A DNA stretch of 64,000 nucleotides from Sipunculus nudus (GCA_026874595.1 CM049307.1:48397678-48461677), one strand, 5' to 3'. Shown: positions 35,766 through 49,475, numbered from the stretch's first letter. The notes: generated from the sequence alone by a model not told the origin. Translations and numbers: made by a program.

Positions 35766-36241
35766 AAGCTTATGGATTATTCCTTGTCTCATGCATACAA
35801 AGTTCGAACTCGGGATAGCTTAACATTTACTTATCGTTCAAATTCAACACCCAAAGGCCATGGACAAAACATTAAACAAATATTCATCAAACTGAGTTTC
35901 ACTGGAGAGCATGTCCAGGAGGGGCGTCATGGGATTCATTGACCCAGATATTTTCTTTCAAGACGAAAATTGAAACGTATGAACAAAATACAGAGTGTTC
36001 AGACCTTTAAGGTTTTTTTTCGACACGCTTCTCGTAAATTTCTCGATATCTCGTACATCAACTAGCTCTTTCTGCTTCACTTTTTACAGAATAAATTTTA
36101 TGAATAAATTTTCAATTAATATTTTATAATGAGATATTTAGAATTGAACTGTCATTAATGTTTAATGTTTAAATCAAAAGGAAATTATCAATATTAAATT
36201 ATTGATTAATTGTATAGGAGTTATATTATACACGTATGATA
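35766..36241. other. Unique stretch
   Basis: No exon or element. TTGATTAATTG at about 36202 resembles a PBX-HOX core but stands alone in AT-rich DNA. Confidence 0.4.
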
Positions 36242-36292
36242 ATATATATATATATATATATATAAAAATATATACATATATATATATACATA

Positions 36293-36332
<40 letters not shown>

Positions 36333-36350
36333 CACACATGTATATATATG
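36242..36350. repeat. Interrupted (TA)n microsatellite
   Basis: TA units with AAAA, CA and GT interruptions and a short (CA)n near 36330. The mirrored Tyr-Ile frames on both strands are artefacts. Confidence 0.96.
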
Positions 36351-36430
36351 TTTCAAAATAAGTGATGCGGAATTGTTGAAAATGATAAAATGATGAAATT
36401 TTTCGAGGATCAATTTTGTTAGTTTGTCCC

Positions 36431-36489
36431 GGGGGGGGGTTGCTTCGAAATTCGGACCAGCATTTTAAGTGGGCGGGGGGGGGGGGGGG
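36431..36489. repeat. G9 and G15 homopolymers
   Basis: G9 at 36431-36439 and G15 at 36475-36489 lie 35 bp apart in AT-rich DNA. The second follows GGGC. Confidence 0.93.
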
Positions 36490-36769
36490 TCCTGCAGGTA
36501 CAAGTATGGAATGTACCCCTCAAATTTCCTCAACAAACAAGGCCGCTGCTAACATATAAGGTGAGCATAAACACGGTGGTTACAAGCATGGTAATTGAGG
36601 TCCGCCGTAATAACGCCATGTTTATGAACTGCTGTTTATAGGCACTGCAGGGACATATTTTCATCCAGACTCCCGTGACTTACGCAGGTTGTACAAGAAC
36701 AGTTCTCAATGTAACACAATCACCATCCTTCAATATTAGAATAAAATTGGTTTACTTTATCCTATAAAT

Positions 36770-36960
36770 GTCACTCTGTCTCTCCAGAACGTACATTTGG
36801 CATTCCTCGCGCTAGGGAATTGATTGAGTAAGTCATAAATGAATCTAATACGGTACTTAAGAGGCCATATCGACGGGCCTGATTAAATCACCTCTGTCAG
36901 GGTTCCCCAGAGTCAAATCTGATTTAATAATTGCGCAGTCCCAAGATAAATGCACCAATA
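36770..36960. promoter_or_regulatory. Candidate regulatory segment (TEAD, PBX/MEIS-like motifs)
   Basis: Contains TTTGGCATTCCTCG (TEAD-like CATTCC, about 36796-36809), GGGAATTGATTGAG (about 36815), CCTGATTAAATCACCTCTGTCAG (36878-36900, combining a TGATTAAAT homeodomain core and a CTGTCAG MEIS-like core) and CTGATTTAATAATTGCG (about 36919). No open frame. Motif-based inference. Confidence 0.33.
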
Positions 36961-39900
36961 TAAAGAAAAGAAATAATGATCTCATATGAACCTGCATTTT
37001 TCATTACCCCCTACGTATCCATAACAATAGATATGTACCACGTAAAACATATTCATTTATTCATCTGGTGCAAGTTATATCTATCAGTATGGCTATACAT
37101 GCGGTTACTTCGGTATAAAAGTATATTTCATTGAATGTTTAGTGTTAAAACATGAGTATGATCATTGTTTTCTTTCAGGCTATATGTTAGGACGAAGTCG
37201 ACAAATGAGTACTCACATTTTGATATGGTACTCGTAGGATATGCAAAAATATATATTAAGAATTATACATATAACTACAACAATGCTCGTTTGGTAGGTA
37301 TGAGCTGATTAGCTACCCCCGTTTCAATACAAAAAGTTTTTTTTAACATTTTTTACAGGATCATTCTAGCATGTTTCTTGCCGGCCCAATATACCGACCT
37401 GCAAAAGGTTTAATTTTGATGTCCCGATGTCTTCTCAGAAGCAACATATCGGTATTAGATATATAACTGATCGCGAATAATGCTGAACCGATTAACAAGG
37501 ATGAACGCAGATGAATGCCAAACATATCTAAGCAACAATAAAAATGAAGTGGCTAAGGCATATATCAATGCAGATATTAACATTATACGCGAATAAAATG
37601 CAATGTTAAAGAGAATTCTAGAATGGTATGCTCAGCAAGGTATTTTAGGAGTAATTCTTTCTGGAATCCGCTTAATGTGGTGTTATTGAAACAAGATATG
37701 TTCTTTTCCCCATTTTCTGGGGTGAAATAAAACAATATTTTTACAATTTCTTGAAATCCGTAAAAATACATAAGTATGAACGAGTAATAGGAATTTTCCT
37801 TGTGGAAAAGGGCCTTCATTCAAAATAAGGCATTGAACATGTAAAGAAATGAACCGAGGAAAAATACATTATTGCTTTTTATTGCATTTAACTTGCCTGA
37901 CAACTCCTTGGCCCCCTATCTCAAAACTGAAGAAAAATATGCAGTGTTCTAAAGTTGTGAGGTTTCTAAATAGTTCTATATTTATGCAGATTTGTCATTG
38001 ACGGTCGAGGTCAAGGTCATCAGTGTTTCAACTCCTCTGACACTTTGGTTGAAACAGTTGTTATAACAAATTTGAGGACAAATGATGCAGTGCTTCAAAT
38101 ATACGGGGTTCATTATAATCCTCTGTTTGCCTTATTAGAACATGCTAATCAATGTCAAGGTCACGAATTTTCGGAATGCTATGAGAACATGGCTGAAGCA
38201 GTTGTCCAATATTTCCACCGATTTGACGTTCAGGGTTACAGTTCTCAGTTTTCGAACTCATCTGAGAAACTGATTGAAATATTTTGAGTAGCAAAAAAAA
38301 AAAAAAACGTAATATTTCAAACACTTAAAAAGTATGCTTTCGATTATATTTTAGTTTTGTTACTCGCAGGATATAGGTCATTGTGACCTAATTTTGGGTT
38401 TCAGAGGAGACTTCACCTAGATCTTCGTCGATCTAAGGTTATGTTTAATACCATAATAACGTACTCTTACCGGACGGCAACAAACAAAATCTTGATCGCA
38501 AAAGCCCAAATGACTTTCAGTCAGCTGAGCTAAAAATATACATTAATATATGCATTAAATATCAGTCCAAACTATAATAAGTTTAGGAAATGAAGAACCC
38601 TAGGAATATCCCTGAAAATATGATATGTGAATTTGTTATATGCAGGTGTTTTTTTTTAATATTCGGCAAACTATAAGATTCGATACTATACATGTGCAGC
38701 AGTAAAATAATACAGCATTCATCCAAATATCCCAAAATATTGATGGTATTTGCTGTCAAATGTTCTCCATCTTGTCGGAGTACTTAGAAGATGGAAATTT
38801 CTTATCTGTGCACATGTGTAGCTTTTTTGGAACATGGATAAAAAAATTGCCGCCACATCTGGACGGGATGCATTGCATGATACCCAGGTGTTGAATGTAA
38901 AGAAGTCACGAAACAGTGAGAAATCACTAACTCCGCAGTGTACTCGCAGCGTGCCTGCGATCCCATTTTATGGATCGCGAAGTTTTTGTCGTATGTGATA
39001 TATTGCATATAGGTGACCCAAAACCGGAAGTACGTAAACCTTAGACTTGTTCCCCGCTCAGCTGGGACACACCGGGGATTTCAGTGTTAACTTCCGGCTG
39101 CTATCTCATAGCGGAGAGTGGAATGTGATTCGCTTTATCATTATGTTATTTTTTTTAATCGTTAAAATCTTGTGTTTGTCACTGGTCACATGACCTTATT
39201 AATATTTGTTTCTTTTAATATATGTAGATTTTTTTAAATTTTACGAAGAAAAACTATATGATAACGCAATCACGCATGCCTTTATATTATATATTAAAAC
39301 TTGTGTTTTGTAAATTCATGTATTCAAAAGTAGTATTTATCAAATTGATTAAAAGAACAATTATTTGCAAGTGTCATACTAACTTATATTTCCATGTTTA
39401 GTATTGCCGGTATCATGTTTCACGTTTGAATTCTTTCCATGCATGAGTAAACATATCTTAAACCGTTACAGAGCATTGTTGTCCAAAGATGATTATCTGT
39501 TAAAGACTCTGAACCACAGAGAAAATTTTCTCTGCAATAGCAGAGATAACAGACCTCGTCAAAAAGGAGCAGGACCTACACGTGGCTATATCCCTCTAAA
39601 ACTCCCAAGATTTCATGACTAAAATGTGGGACACTCTCTATGGGCAGTGTAGATCAGAGAGTATTTCCAAACAACTGATTTTGACCTTATCATGTCGGTA
39701 CTTCTCTCCCAAATGAGAACTGATAGACGATTTCCTTTGAAATAAAAAAAAATCAAAGTTTATTTACTTACTCTTTAAAATACCAAATGGTTTTACACTT
39801 ACAATTATTCAGTGTGCACGCACATATATGTGTTAAAATACATCGACCCACACAACTTCACCTCCGTATATATATATATAAATCTAAAGAAGAAGCTACT

Positions 39901-42000
39901 GATTTTCCCGCTGCCTGCTTTGACCGTTTATGATGCACTTAAACACCAGGTGTTGCACATGGGCCTGTATGCTGAAAAAAAAACTGCTGATGTGACGAGC
40001 AGCCCAGCAAATGCAAGTCAACAAACACTCGACAAACGTCAGGCTCCGCCCAGAAACCACGCGTGGGGCAATTCTCTCCGAGCCTGTGGCCTGTTCAAAC
40101 GGCCGCCGGGGCGATGAGCTGTTACTCAAAACGAAATGAACAAGATTGGCTTCGTGTATACCTCGCTTGGCTGGTAAACCGTTTTGTCTTCAGCACAGGG
40201 TCTCATCTGATTGGACCAAAATACAATGCTCCCCTCTGGTGTAGAGATTCAGGATACAGGGTCATAGCAAACAGCGCTTCGATATAGGTAGTTGGTCTAT
40301 GGGTAAAGCGCTGTGTAAAGAGCGTAGTGAAGTATAGATTAAGCAGCACTTTGTAGCCCTGTTATGTAGGTGTTCCTGGACCCCAAAGGACAACACTTCT
40401 TTGAGAAACGATTTCTCTTTAAATATGAACAACTCTCTGGTGTAAACTCATGTTGTACCCTCTAGGGGGCGTCTTCAATCAACACCTCAGCTCACACGCA
40501 AATGTTTATCTAACCCGAGTGAGGAACGGGCAAGTCCCCGTGGAAAACTACATTCATATGTTATGGATCATTTGTATGTGATTAATATTAATAAATAGTA
40601 CTTGAACGGGTTACGGGCCGGAGGGAATTTTCAAACATGTTGAGTTTTACACAATGGTAATGGTTACACACATAACATATCAATTCAAGAGAAAGTTAAC
40701 AAAGCAATCCTTTTAAAACACGGAGCCGTGAGCTCGCTCCCTGTTCTTCAATGGAACAATAAAATCCAAAACATTCAATCATTTATTATACGGGCTACGG
40801 GCTAGAAACATGCCAGTGTCCAATCAAATAAAGGTTTCTTTAACTGAGCCCGGAGGTTTGTGAATACCTACAATGCGTTTACGATATAACAAGACTGCGT
40901 GGTGTATACGCTACCGGCACGGACCACGACAAGTACGTCACTGGCTTTTGTGTCTGGTTTATCACTCGTGACCACACGCTTAGCTATTTACCAAAGGTTG
41001 ATATGTTCTGACATACACCTACGAGGAAAGCGAAAAAAAGTAGGAAATCGTATAATGGTATACATCGCTATACATATCGCTATTTCCTTAACGGACCCCA
41101 TATGTAAATGCTGAAGCGTTTTTTTTTTAATAAAAAATTGTTCAAAATTATTATTAGGACAATATACAAGGTACAATAAAATAGATAGACTTTATGTTTT
41201 TAGTTTATTGATGGATTTAGATTATAATCTATTGACTAGAAAAAAAAATTTCAACACAAATGTGTTCTATGTATGGTATCTGTCGTTCGGTTTTCTGAAA
41301 TCGTGGTAAGGATTTTGGATATTGGCCTATGTACATTCCCAATTGACTGAGCCTCCTGTATTTTACAAGATTATTTCAGTTTGACTCGGTTTCGACTATC
41401 ATAAGGCTCGTTGAGGCATTTTGCCCTCTAACATAACAGAGTCACTCCAACATAAATGCGTGCCGGGTCGTATATATATTCCCGACAATGAGGGACTGGA
41501 CACTTGAACTTTGAGGATACGGTTGAAACGGTTGGACTTAAAAGGGACTGGCCTGGACTTGGACTCCTATTGGATCAAGTGAACTCAACCGAAACACGTT
41601 TATGTTATTGTTATTATTATTTGCTATTACCATTTACATTCCTCAAAACTCCAATGTGAATTAAACGTCTGAGAGCACTTCCTATTCAGTAAACCGTAAA
41701 AGTAAAACAATGCGTCTTAATGCTTAAGCCTTCAACATCAACGATGATAATACATGTATTTATTAGTATTATTATTATCATGATAATAATTGTATACAAA
41801 TGCATAATAATAATAATAATAATATTAAAAATAAAAAAAATAATGATACCCTTAAAACGCCAAACCTCATAGTCTCTACGTAGGCGGCCTCAAACACTTA
41901 ACCGTTATTTTGTGAGGCTTTAACAGAACCAGTGCTCGCAGGTGTATTAATAACAAAGTTGTTTATGATATCTCCCGCCACAAGTCGCTTATACTTTTTG
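36961..42000. other. Long unique stretch with a perfect 20-bp palindrome
   Basis: ATTATTATCATGATAATAAT at 41771-41790 is a perfect palindrome inside (ATT)n/(AAT)n DNA. TCAAGGTCA occurs at 38011-38019 and 38155-38163. A CpG-containing patch at 40040-40110 includes AACGGCCGCCGGGGCG. Frames of 60-101 codons at 38045-38287, 39404-39622 and 39812-40287 have no domain. Confidence 0.5.
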
Positions 42001-42499
42001 ATTCTCGTGTGAACTGTGTGGTTCAATTATGTGACTTGGTAAGGAGATGCCTATGTCACATTACAGACGGTGAATTGCTGTCGGTGGTCGTATTTACCGA
42101 CAACAGCTCGGGAAAGCGCACGAAAGGGCCCAATAGTCTGGTCTTTGTTGGTTTGAAATATGGCCGAGTTGATATGTCTTTCACGACTATTGTCTGGGAT
42201 AATGTATTAAACATGTCAGTTCGCGGACCGTCCAAGTCTGTGTTACCATTAAAACTTTGTACAATTGTTTGATTGTTGCTGGTTAGTATGTTTGCTGTCG
42301 AACTAGTCCAGTTTCTACGACTCCTAATGAAATCTCGGCACGCGCTAACCAGACCGACCTGTACCCCGATGGCATTCCAAATGGGCCGGTACAGCGAGTG
42401 CCAGACGATCACTGCAAGCTGTCATGAAACCTCAGAAACCAGGTGGTGATCAGGATAACCTGTTAACAGTTCCACAAAACTGATCCATCCCGCCTAGGG
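42001..42499. other. Balanced-composition stretch with overlapping frames
   Basis: An 87-codon plus frame (42009-42272) and a 118-codon minus frame (42056-42412) overlap. Neither has a recognisable domain, so I do not call a gene. The DNA is less AT-rich than average for the window. Confidence 0.4.
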
Positions 42500-42720
42500 T
42501 CCGTATCAACTGGCGATTTGGGATCATTAATCCGTCGGCGAGCAGGATCTTTGTCTCACAACTATCAAGGGGACGCGTAAGGCGGGCTGTGAGATAAACT
42601 ACTAGCAACACAAGAGCCTGTATGGGAATTCATTACGTGTCTGCAGCGACAAATGATTAATCCCTACCATCCTTTAAAGACATTTATTAATCTCCAAGCC
42701 GCAGTTACCCGCAATATACA
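42500..42720. promoter_or_regulatory. Candidate enhancer with TAATCC (K50 homeodomain) sites
   Basis: TAATCC occurs at 42528-42533 and 42658-42663, the second within AATGATTAATCC, and TAATCT follows at about 42688. TAATCC is the preferred core of Otx, Pitx and Goosecoid type homeodomains with Lys50. The stretch also has CGTAAGGCGGGC and keeps several CpGs. No open frame. Functional meaning is inferred. Confidence 0.36.
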
Positions 42721-44223
42721 GCCCATCATGTTCCCCGAATTGTTGATAATCATGTCCAAATATCTTCCATATGAGGGATTCGATCCAATATGATAAGGTG
42801 TTTATCTTGTTACAAAAACTGTTTTACTCAACAGCACCCCGAGGTTGCAGGATTCAATGGGCCAGAACTACACGAATAAAGATTATAGTTTGAATAATAC
42901 ATATAAATATGCTACAACTTCTATTTGCAGAGAGCATGGCAAGTATAGGCCTAGACATTTTACACATGCTTCTATTGGGCAGGAAAATGAAAACATATTT
43001 GCGGAATTCTTATTTCATGCAAAAGAAATGAACTAAGGATAAAAACAGGGAAAGATGTGAGAAAACTATAGACGTGTTATCAAATGACATATTATCAGGC
43101 GTGATATATTTGATATAAATATAGTGTGTTTATATGCTGTCGAAGATCCATCCTAAGATCGGGCAGGTACTCTTGCAAATAAGGCCATCCACTGAGTTTA
43201 GAGCGTTTCTTAGAATGAAAGTCTTGGTCCCTTAAATATATCTAACAGGTGAAAAATGAAGTTGACCAACTAAAATATAAAAAAAAATCATCTTTTCTAA
43301 AATATCATCTTTTGTTTTTCTTGAAGATTCTGGGATGCATGTGGTGATTTTATTTGTTAAGCTTGCACCATAGTCCTGGCGTGTATTTTTGTTTGTTTGT
43401 TTAAGTTTAATCAGAAGAAAAGGTATTTCATAAAATGAAATACTTATGTTGAACCAGATTAGGTAGCTAAAATTATAACTAAGACACCTGCAACGACATA
43501 GGCAGAACAGAGAATAAAAGGACATAAGACCAATTAACAAACATGTGATTGTGAACCACATATATATTGCATGTGAGCAACGTTTCCACAGAGTAACTTT
43601 CAAAGACTTACAGAATTTCACAAAAGAGCACGACCCATAACAAGAACATTTAAAGCTGCCTATTCACCTACCTTTAAGAAAATATTTTATGTGATTTCTG
43701 GCTTCCTCTTTGTATTTATTAATAATTTAAGGCCAATTTTGGTTGTGAAAAGTTCTTATAACGCTTCTGTGAAGGATGTATGAACTTGTTTATCAAAAAA
43801 GTGTTTGTAATAACAGCAATGTTGGCAAACGGGATAAACATTTAACCATCTGACTTGCTGCCAGATGCCCTTGTTGAATTTCTTTTGATAATTTTGGTGG
43901 GCATATATTATAAACACGTTGTTAAAAACAAAACAAGCGGCCTGTGTGCGGTAGAATCTACGTTTCATGGCCTATTCTTATAAAGCTCCAAGGGATTACC
44001 TTAAGTTTATAAAGGTCAGACAGGTGCTTGGGCCCCTTTAAAAGAGTGCCTCAGAAATCCCAGACGGAAGAAGATACACAAGAAAACTACTACAAAAGCA
44101 GATGTAAGTGATGTACAAAGAGCAATGCCAAGAAAGACATGAAAAAATATCACACCCAAGCAAAAGAAAGCCCGGAATAATGTAGTTCAACACTGAAGTC
44201 CTAGGCTCCAGTACAACAGAATG

Positions 44224-44225
<2 letters not shown>
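42721..44225. other. Unique stretch, nothing recognised
   Basis: A 129-codon minus frame at 43232-43621 is hydrophobic in part but shows no known domain. No repeat copies noticed. Confidence 0.45.

Positions 44226-44301
<76 letters not shown>
44226..44301. repeat. (AT)n(AG)n compound microsatellite
   Basis: About 24 AT units pass directly into about 14 AG units, the third such junction in the window. Confidence 0.97.
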
Positions 44302-44303
<2 letters not shown>

Positions 44304-45655
44304 CACCGTAGGAAGTTTTGAATCTACTTCTTTTAAGTACTTAAAGGTTGTGATCATACATCGAAGGTACCACTCTGTATAAACCGAGGACACGGTTAGT
44401 ATACTAAAATAATTTTATTATTTCAGATCATCATATTTAAACTGGTTGGGAATATATGTCTTTGATATTGTATATGACTGGATGGTCGTTTACGTTCCCC
44501 CAAAGGAGCCTCAGCGTATTCGGTCCGGATATGCAAAATTAAGACAGCCTTTTGTAGCCTATAATGCTCCACAAGACAGAAGCAGGGAAACAATAAACTG
44601 ACGCAGACGTCACAAAAAACATCCCGAAATACACAAAAGAAACAGACAATATTTTATCAAAAGTTTGATTACGGACGCAAAATGAAATAGTATGTTGTAA
44701 ATCCGACTAGAAGCGCTGTGTTAAAAATTGAGATTGCACAAACGGAGCAAAAAAAAAAATCGTGACACATCCAGTTCGGATGAATCAGCAAAAACCTTTA
44801 TTAACCGTCCATAAATGAAGCGGGTTGTCCGACATAAGGAACCTTTAAACTCTGCGTTAAAATGACGAAGAATAGCTTATATTTTTATGATCGAGAGGTA
44901 CACTCGTTTTGATATTTCTTTTTCCTGACCTTTTACTTGCCAGGTAAAGTATATCACAGACGCTACATGCCCTATTGTCCTGACTCCTGCGCAACTCTTG
45001 TTTCTCATGAGCGTCCTAGGGTTAAATTTATATTTATTTTAAAAGGATATCATTTGATTCTTTTGTATTTTTCTGTATTTAACGTGAATGGTTTATAGTT
45101 AAGGTTCGTAAATTTACAATGTGCCAGGTGTCTTGTTTCCTTTATTAGTTTATGCGATTGTCTTGTAGGTGGTGCTGTACTGTCTTTCGGGTGTTAACGA
45201 ACGCAAGCCTGAGGTAGGATCAACAATCTTGCCACACAGGATCTAAATGCGTTTAATCATGTTAATATAAGAAAGAAGACAACATAGATAAATAGAGATT
45301 TAAATCCCGAATGAATCTTTTCCTTGTAAGGGCAGCCTCGAAACAAAAATCTTCTACGAAACATGAAAATAATATGTTTGGAACATTACTTTGCTAAATG
45401 AAGTGGTACACTGGAGAAAAACTGGTCAAAACAATACAGGTGTTTACCTGTCAGAATAAAATAAATAAAAAAATTATATTGCATCGGAATAACATATCGT
45501 CACTTCCTTACTTTAGTTGACAGGTTCCAATGTCATAAACCAGCAGATGGAACATACAAACTTTAAATTGAAAACGAAAAATATACCTTTCAACATGGCC
45601 TAAAATAACTAGCTATTACAGAATGTTGCAGCGGTGACTTGCGACAAGGGAAAGT
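44302..45655. other. Unique stretch, nothing recognised
   Basis: No exon or element seen. AT-rich with A runs near 44750. Confidence 0.5.
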
Positions 45656-45790
45656 GGAAATGAAATCCAAGGTAGCGCAATCAATAATCCACTGATGCAG
45701 GGGGCCCGGGTATCAGTTTGATTTACAATCTGAGCTGTTCTTTGTGTTAATCCCTCGCCACCGCAGCGGGGAATATTTAAGCTGCAGGAG
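45656..45790. promoter_or_regulatory. Candidate regulatory segment (Cut/K50 motifs)
   Basis: GCAATCAATAATCC at 45677-45690 joins an AATCAATA Cut/ONECUT-like core to a TAATCC core. GTGTTAATCCCTCG follows at about 45745. The AATCAATAAT core is shared with the segment at 11.8 kb. No open frame with a domain. Confidence 0.33.
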
Positions 45791-46342
45791 GACGCATGTC
45801 GGAGTAAATTTGATATTCATAACTGCCACTCCCCCTCTGTACATACTGAATGACCGACTTCACGAGTTTAAGCCCCTCCTGTTCCCATAGAGTGAAAAAA
45901 ACTCCCTGGTCACGCTGTAACGCCTCTTTTTGACGATCACATGACGGCTTGATCGACACAATACGGTCACTCTGCTAGCACTACCAGTTATTATTTATCT
46001 TCAGATGATTGCCTTATAATGGTTTTTTTTTTATATTTTACTAGGATGTTTCCCGTTTTTCTTCGGGTTTATGGAGCGGGGGTGCGGGTTGGATTGCCGG
46101 TTGGAGAGACTTCTTTGCGATCGCTCAGTGAGTGCAGACTTAAAGTTATAGAATATATTTCACACTATTTCCACTCCGGCGTCTTCGGTTAAATTCATCG
46201 AATGTATTATCCAAGGCAACGGTTAACCCAGTAAATTGTAATATGTGGTCGGGGCATATATCTGTGTGGAGGACGGGATGTGATCCCTTCCAACGGACCT
46301 TTGTAACATATCCGCGCAGATTTTCAGGCTCAGTTAGACGTT

Positions 46343-46490
46343 GAGCATATCTGATTCTGTTTGAGCATATCTGATCCTGTTTGAGCATATTTGAGCCTGT
46401 TTTAGCATATTTGCGCCTGTTTGGGCATATCTGAGCCTGTGTAAGCATATCGGAGCATGTCCGGGCATGCTTTAGCATATCTCAGGATGT
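46343..46490. repeat. 20-bp minisatellite, about 7 units
   Basis: GCATAT recurs every 20 bp from 46345: GCATATCTGATCCTGTTTGA and variants such as GCATATTTGAGCCTGTTTTA and GCATATCTGAGCCTGTGTAA. Units diverge towards the right end, and the last holds GCATGC. It continues into TATATATACAT. On the minus strand it gives a Met-Leu-Lys/Cys-Ser-repeat frame (110 codons) that is an artefact of the 20-bp period. Confidence 0.95.
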
Positions 46491-47807
46491 ATATATACAT
46501 ACGGACTTTTTTTTCATCTTACCTTGTGTGATGGATTATTGCTGACGTTTTAAGGACATTTACCAGTACACTTTGAAAATACTAAAATTTGGCGATATAA
46601 ATCTACCATTATGTATGTAATAAGAATTAACATTAAAAAAACCCACAAAAACCTAGTATCTATACCCCTGTAATTGTATGTTCGTAATGCTGACAGACTG
46701 TGAGACCTAAACTCTTAAAATGAAGGATTAGTCCTGGGCGGCGACTGTGATGTATACCACGTACCCAACTTTAGCTTTGACCCAGCTTTTACAAAGGGAG
46801 TTTATATCCAGACTGTCAACTGGAAGCCCCACAATCATTGTAGAGAAAAGTTTAACCTGGCCCACCACTTCCAAAGTTCATTGGAATAGGCACCGGGATG
46901 TTCTGTATCTGACACCAATGGATCTAGATTCTCCACCACGTGCTCCTTGAATCCCAAAAGATGTAGAAGAGGTTAATAGTGTGCAATATGGACTGTCACG
47001 GCGAGATGTTTCAGCGACAAGAGGCTCATGGCCTTTTGGCCAGCCTTCTCAAGCGTCATCCGGGGCCTGTCGCTCCTGCATTAGGGTAAGCGAGACAAGG
47101 TCAGAGGTCATATCCAAGTCTCAGCTATCATTCATTTCAATTTTCGCAGGAAAAACAATATATATCTGTTTAATCTGGGATCACCCTAAAACACAATTTC
47201 CATATACCGCCCCGGCAACCCTCGCCCACTTTTCAGGACAACATGTAGATATGCAGAAAGCAAGGTTAACTCCGGTTTTGTTTGATCGATGTAAGAAGGG
47301 GTACCAGATGTTCAAAAGAGAATCATTTAGTCTGGGAAGTCGCTGCTGTGTGATAACACATGCAATATTCCTATCCTCAATAGCATGACACCCACACCCA
47401 TTGGGAAACATTAGGTAAATAATACTTTGGCTTTTTCTGGGCACTGGGTAAATATACCAGTGCACTGCTGCACGACCTTTATTCACCGAAATCAACACGT
47501 GGTAATATATATATATGCTAAGCACATGCTCCATGCTCAGTATGAAAAATCTTTTCATTCACTTACGGAAATCTTCACAGATTTTTTTAAAGGGTACAAG
47601 ATGTTACATCATTATTACAGGTGGCGAGGTTCAAAATGTTCCTTTGGTTTGTTACATGGTTACTTGGTTTGTCTGTCTGTCTAATATGAACACATTTTAA
47701 TGAAAATTTGTGGATTGTAATGATAGCAACCATATTTGGTAGCAATCTGGATCACTCTAATATATTCTTTTTAAAGTCAATACTATATTGTGAGAGAGGT
47801 CAATTTC
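46491..47807. other. Unique stretch with overlapping frames
   Basis: A 135-codon plus frame (46981-47388) overlaps a 125-codon minus frame (47181-47558). Neither shows a known domain, and no coding call is made. Confidence 0.45.
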
Positions 47808-47935
47808 TTTGCGCTGGGCTATTCACTGGTAAGAAAGGTCACTTGTGACCCGTGTTACTGTACCATGACCGTGTAGCACAGAGGAAAGTGTTATTTGAAA
47901 TCTGGCGGAGGTTTCCATGCATGCTGTGTACGAAT
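47808..47935 (+). repeat. Dispersed ~300-bp repeat, copy 3 (partial)
   Basis: GGCTATTCACTGGTAAG, GTGACCCGTGTTACTG, CCATGACCGTGT and TGGCGGAGGTTTCC follow the order of copies at 5.5 and 6.2 kb. The left half of the element is missing or too diverged to see. Confidence 0.6.
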
Positions 47936-49475
47936 ATTTGTAATGTGCAATTGTAAGAATAAATTATTAATCATGACAAGTTAACATAATAAATATATAT
48001 AAAGAGAAGTATAATCCGAACAAAAGAAAAGTACCGATTTGCTTTTTTCGTTGTCTGTGCAAAAGATATTTAAACAATTATAGATATAGATAAAAAAATC
48101 ATATATTAATTTAAGTGGAATGTCGTAGAGAGTTGGATAGTGATGTTAGGCAGAGTTGGTTGCGCCATATTAAAAAAAGTATGGCAGGACATGTGAAACA
48201 ATGAAGTTTTATTGGAGAATAACGAATTTCGATAGAGCTGATATTCTCCAGAAATAAGGCAAAAATATCCGTTCACTGCAACAATGAAAACTCAGTGAAC
48301 TTGTTTGCTGAATCATTTTTTACACTATCTGTGTTTCACCTTGGTTATTAACCCCTCTTCTGTCCGTGCCTAAATCCAGCGTCCTCGCTATTATAGTCTG
48401 TTTCACCACCTCATGTACACCTGTTTTTTGCAGATAATTTTCTTAAAAGTTTTTATTTTTCAATAATTTCCTAAAAAGCTACATATGGAAGTGACAACCT
48501 AATATGACAATAAAGAATTTTACAATAAATCCCCCGTTAATGATTCACAACTTTTTAGTCTTTTCACAATGATCTGACAGATATCATGTGTCCCTACATT
48601 AGTAGCCATCTTTGTTTTAGCTGGTTATAATTTTTAGTGTTTACATGATATCATCCAATCAGCAGATGTCAATCGAGGCTGTGTTTGCATGTGGCCAATG
48701 ACCTTGACCGCCATGAGTGGGTCAAATATGTTGTAAAACTTATAATTTCTCATATTTTCGATTAATTCTCTTTCTTAAATAAGCTGTAAGGTAGATATTT
48801 ATTAACCTTGTTGAAAATTAAGTCCTTTAATCCTCTACTCTACAGTATAATTTGTTACCCTTCAAATATAACTCATAAAAAGGTTCATGACAAAACACAG
48901 GTGAACATGAGGGGATGAAACGGACTTTAGTCTCTACCACTGTCTACTTGACCAGTGTTGTAAATAATTATATATACCGTTGTCTTGGAACGAGACGTCC
49001 CCAAAAGAGACTGAGTAGAACCATTGTGCCCCACACAATTTATTTATATTGTGTAAGTATCAACAATATCAGGGTTCTGTCAAGTCCATGAATTTCTGAC
49101 TTTGCAGACAGTACCATAAAGTGCTTAAACAGGCCATACCATAAAGATGATAAATATTCGACAAAATCTCTTTAATGCAAAAATAAAAATATAAAGTTAC
49201 CAAATTTACCCTGTTTACCATAAAGATTTAAATGAAATTATCAACAAGTGTACATAAACAGTTGTTTTTATATACTGATCTACACTCAAAAAATGTACGA
49301 TACATATTACTAAATATATCGACCTGGTTATTTATATCGTACCAGTCTGCAGATCAAATCCTTCAGGCTAGGGCAATTCAGGTGACTTAAGTTAACTGCA
49401 GTCGCCTCGTTGATAGTGAATTAATATCCCTGGATACAGATAACGCAGGTGATGATGGACAAAAATTTCTCAAAA
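47936..49475. other. Unique stretch, nothing recognised
   Basis: AT-rich. A minus-strand TCAAGGTCA lies within CAATGACCTTGACCGCC at about 48697-48713. No long open frames. Confidence 0.5.

Noticed and set aside
38886-38912. Sequence GAATGTAAAGAAGT resembling mature miR-1
   Set aside because: The match stops after 14 bases and no complementary arm (ACTTCTTTA-type) lies within about 80 bp on either side, so no precursor hairpin forms.
40255-40320. tRNA-like GGTAGTTGGTCTATGGGTAAAGCG
   Set aside because: A box-A-like string only; no box B at a suitable distance and no repeat copy in the window.
42009-42412. 87-codon plus and 118-codon minus frames
   Set aside because: They cover the same DNA, and neither product is recognisable.
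42775-42790. Box-B-like GGATTCGATCCAA
   Set aside because: No box A at the right distance on either strand.
46981-47558. Overlapping 135- and 125-codon frames on opposite strands
   Set aside because: Overlap on both strands with no domain is expected by chance in a locally less AT-rich stretch.
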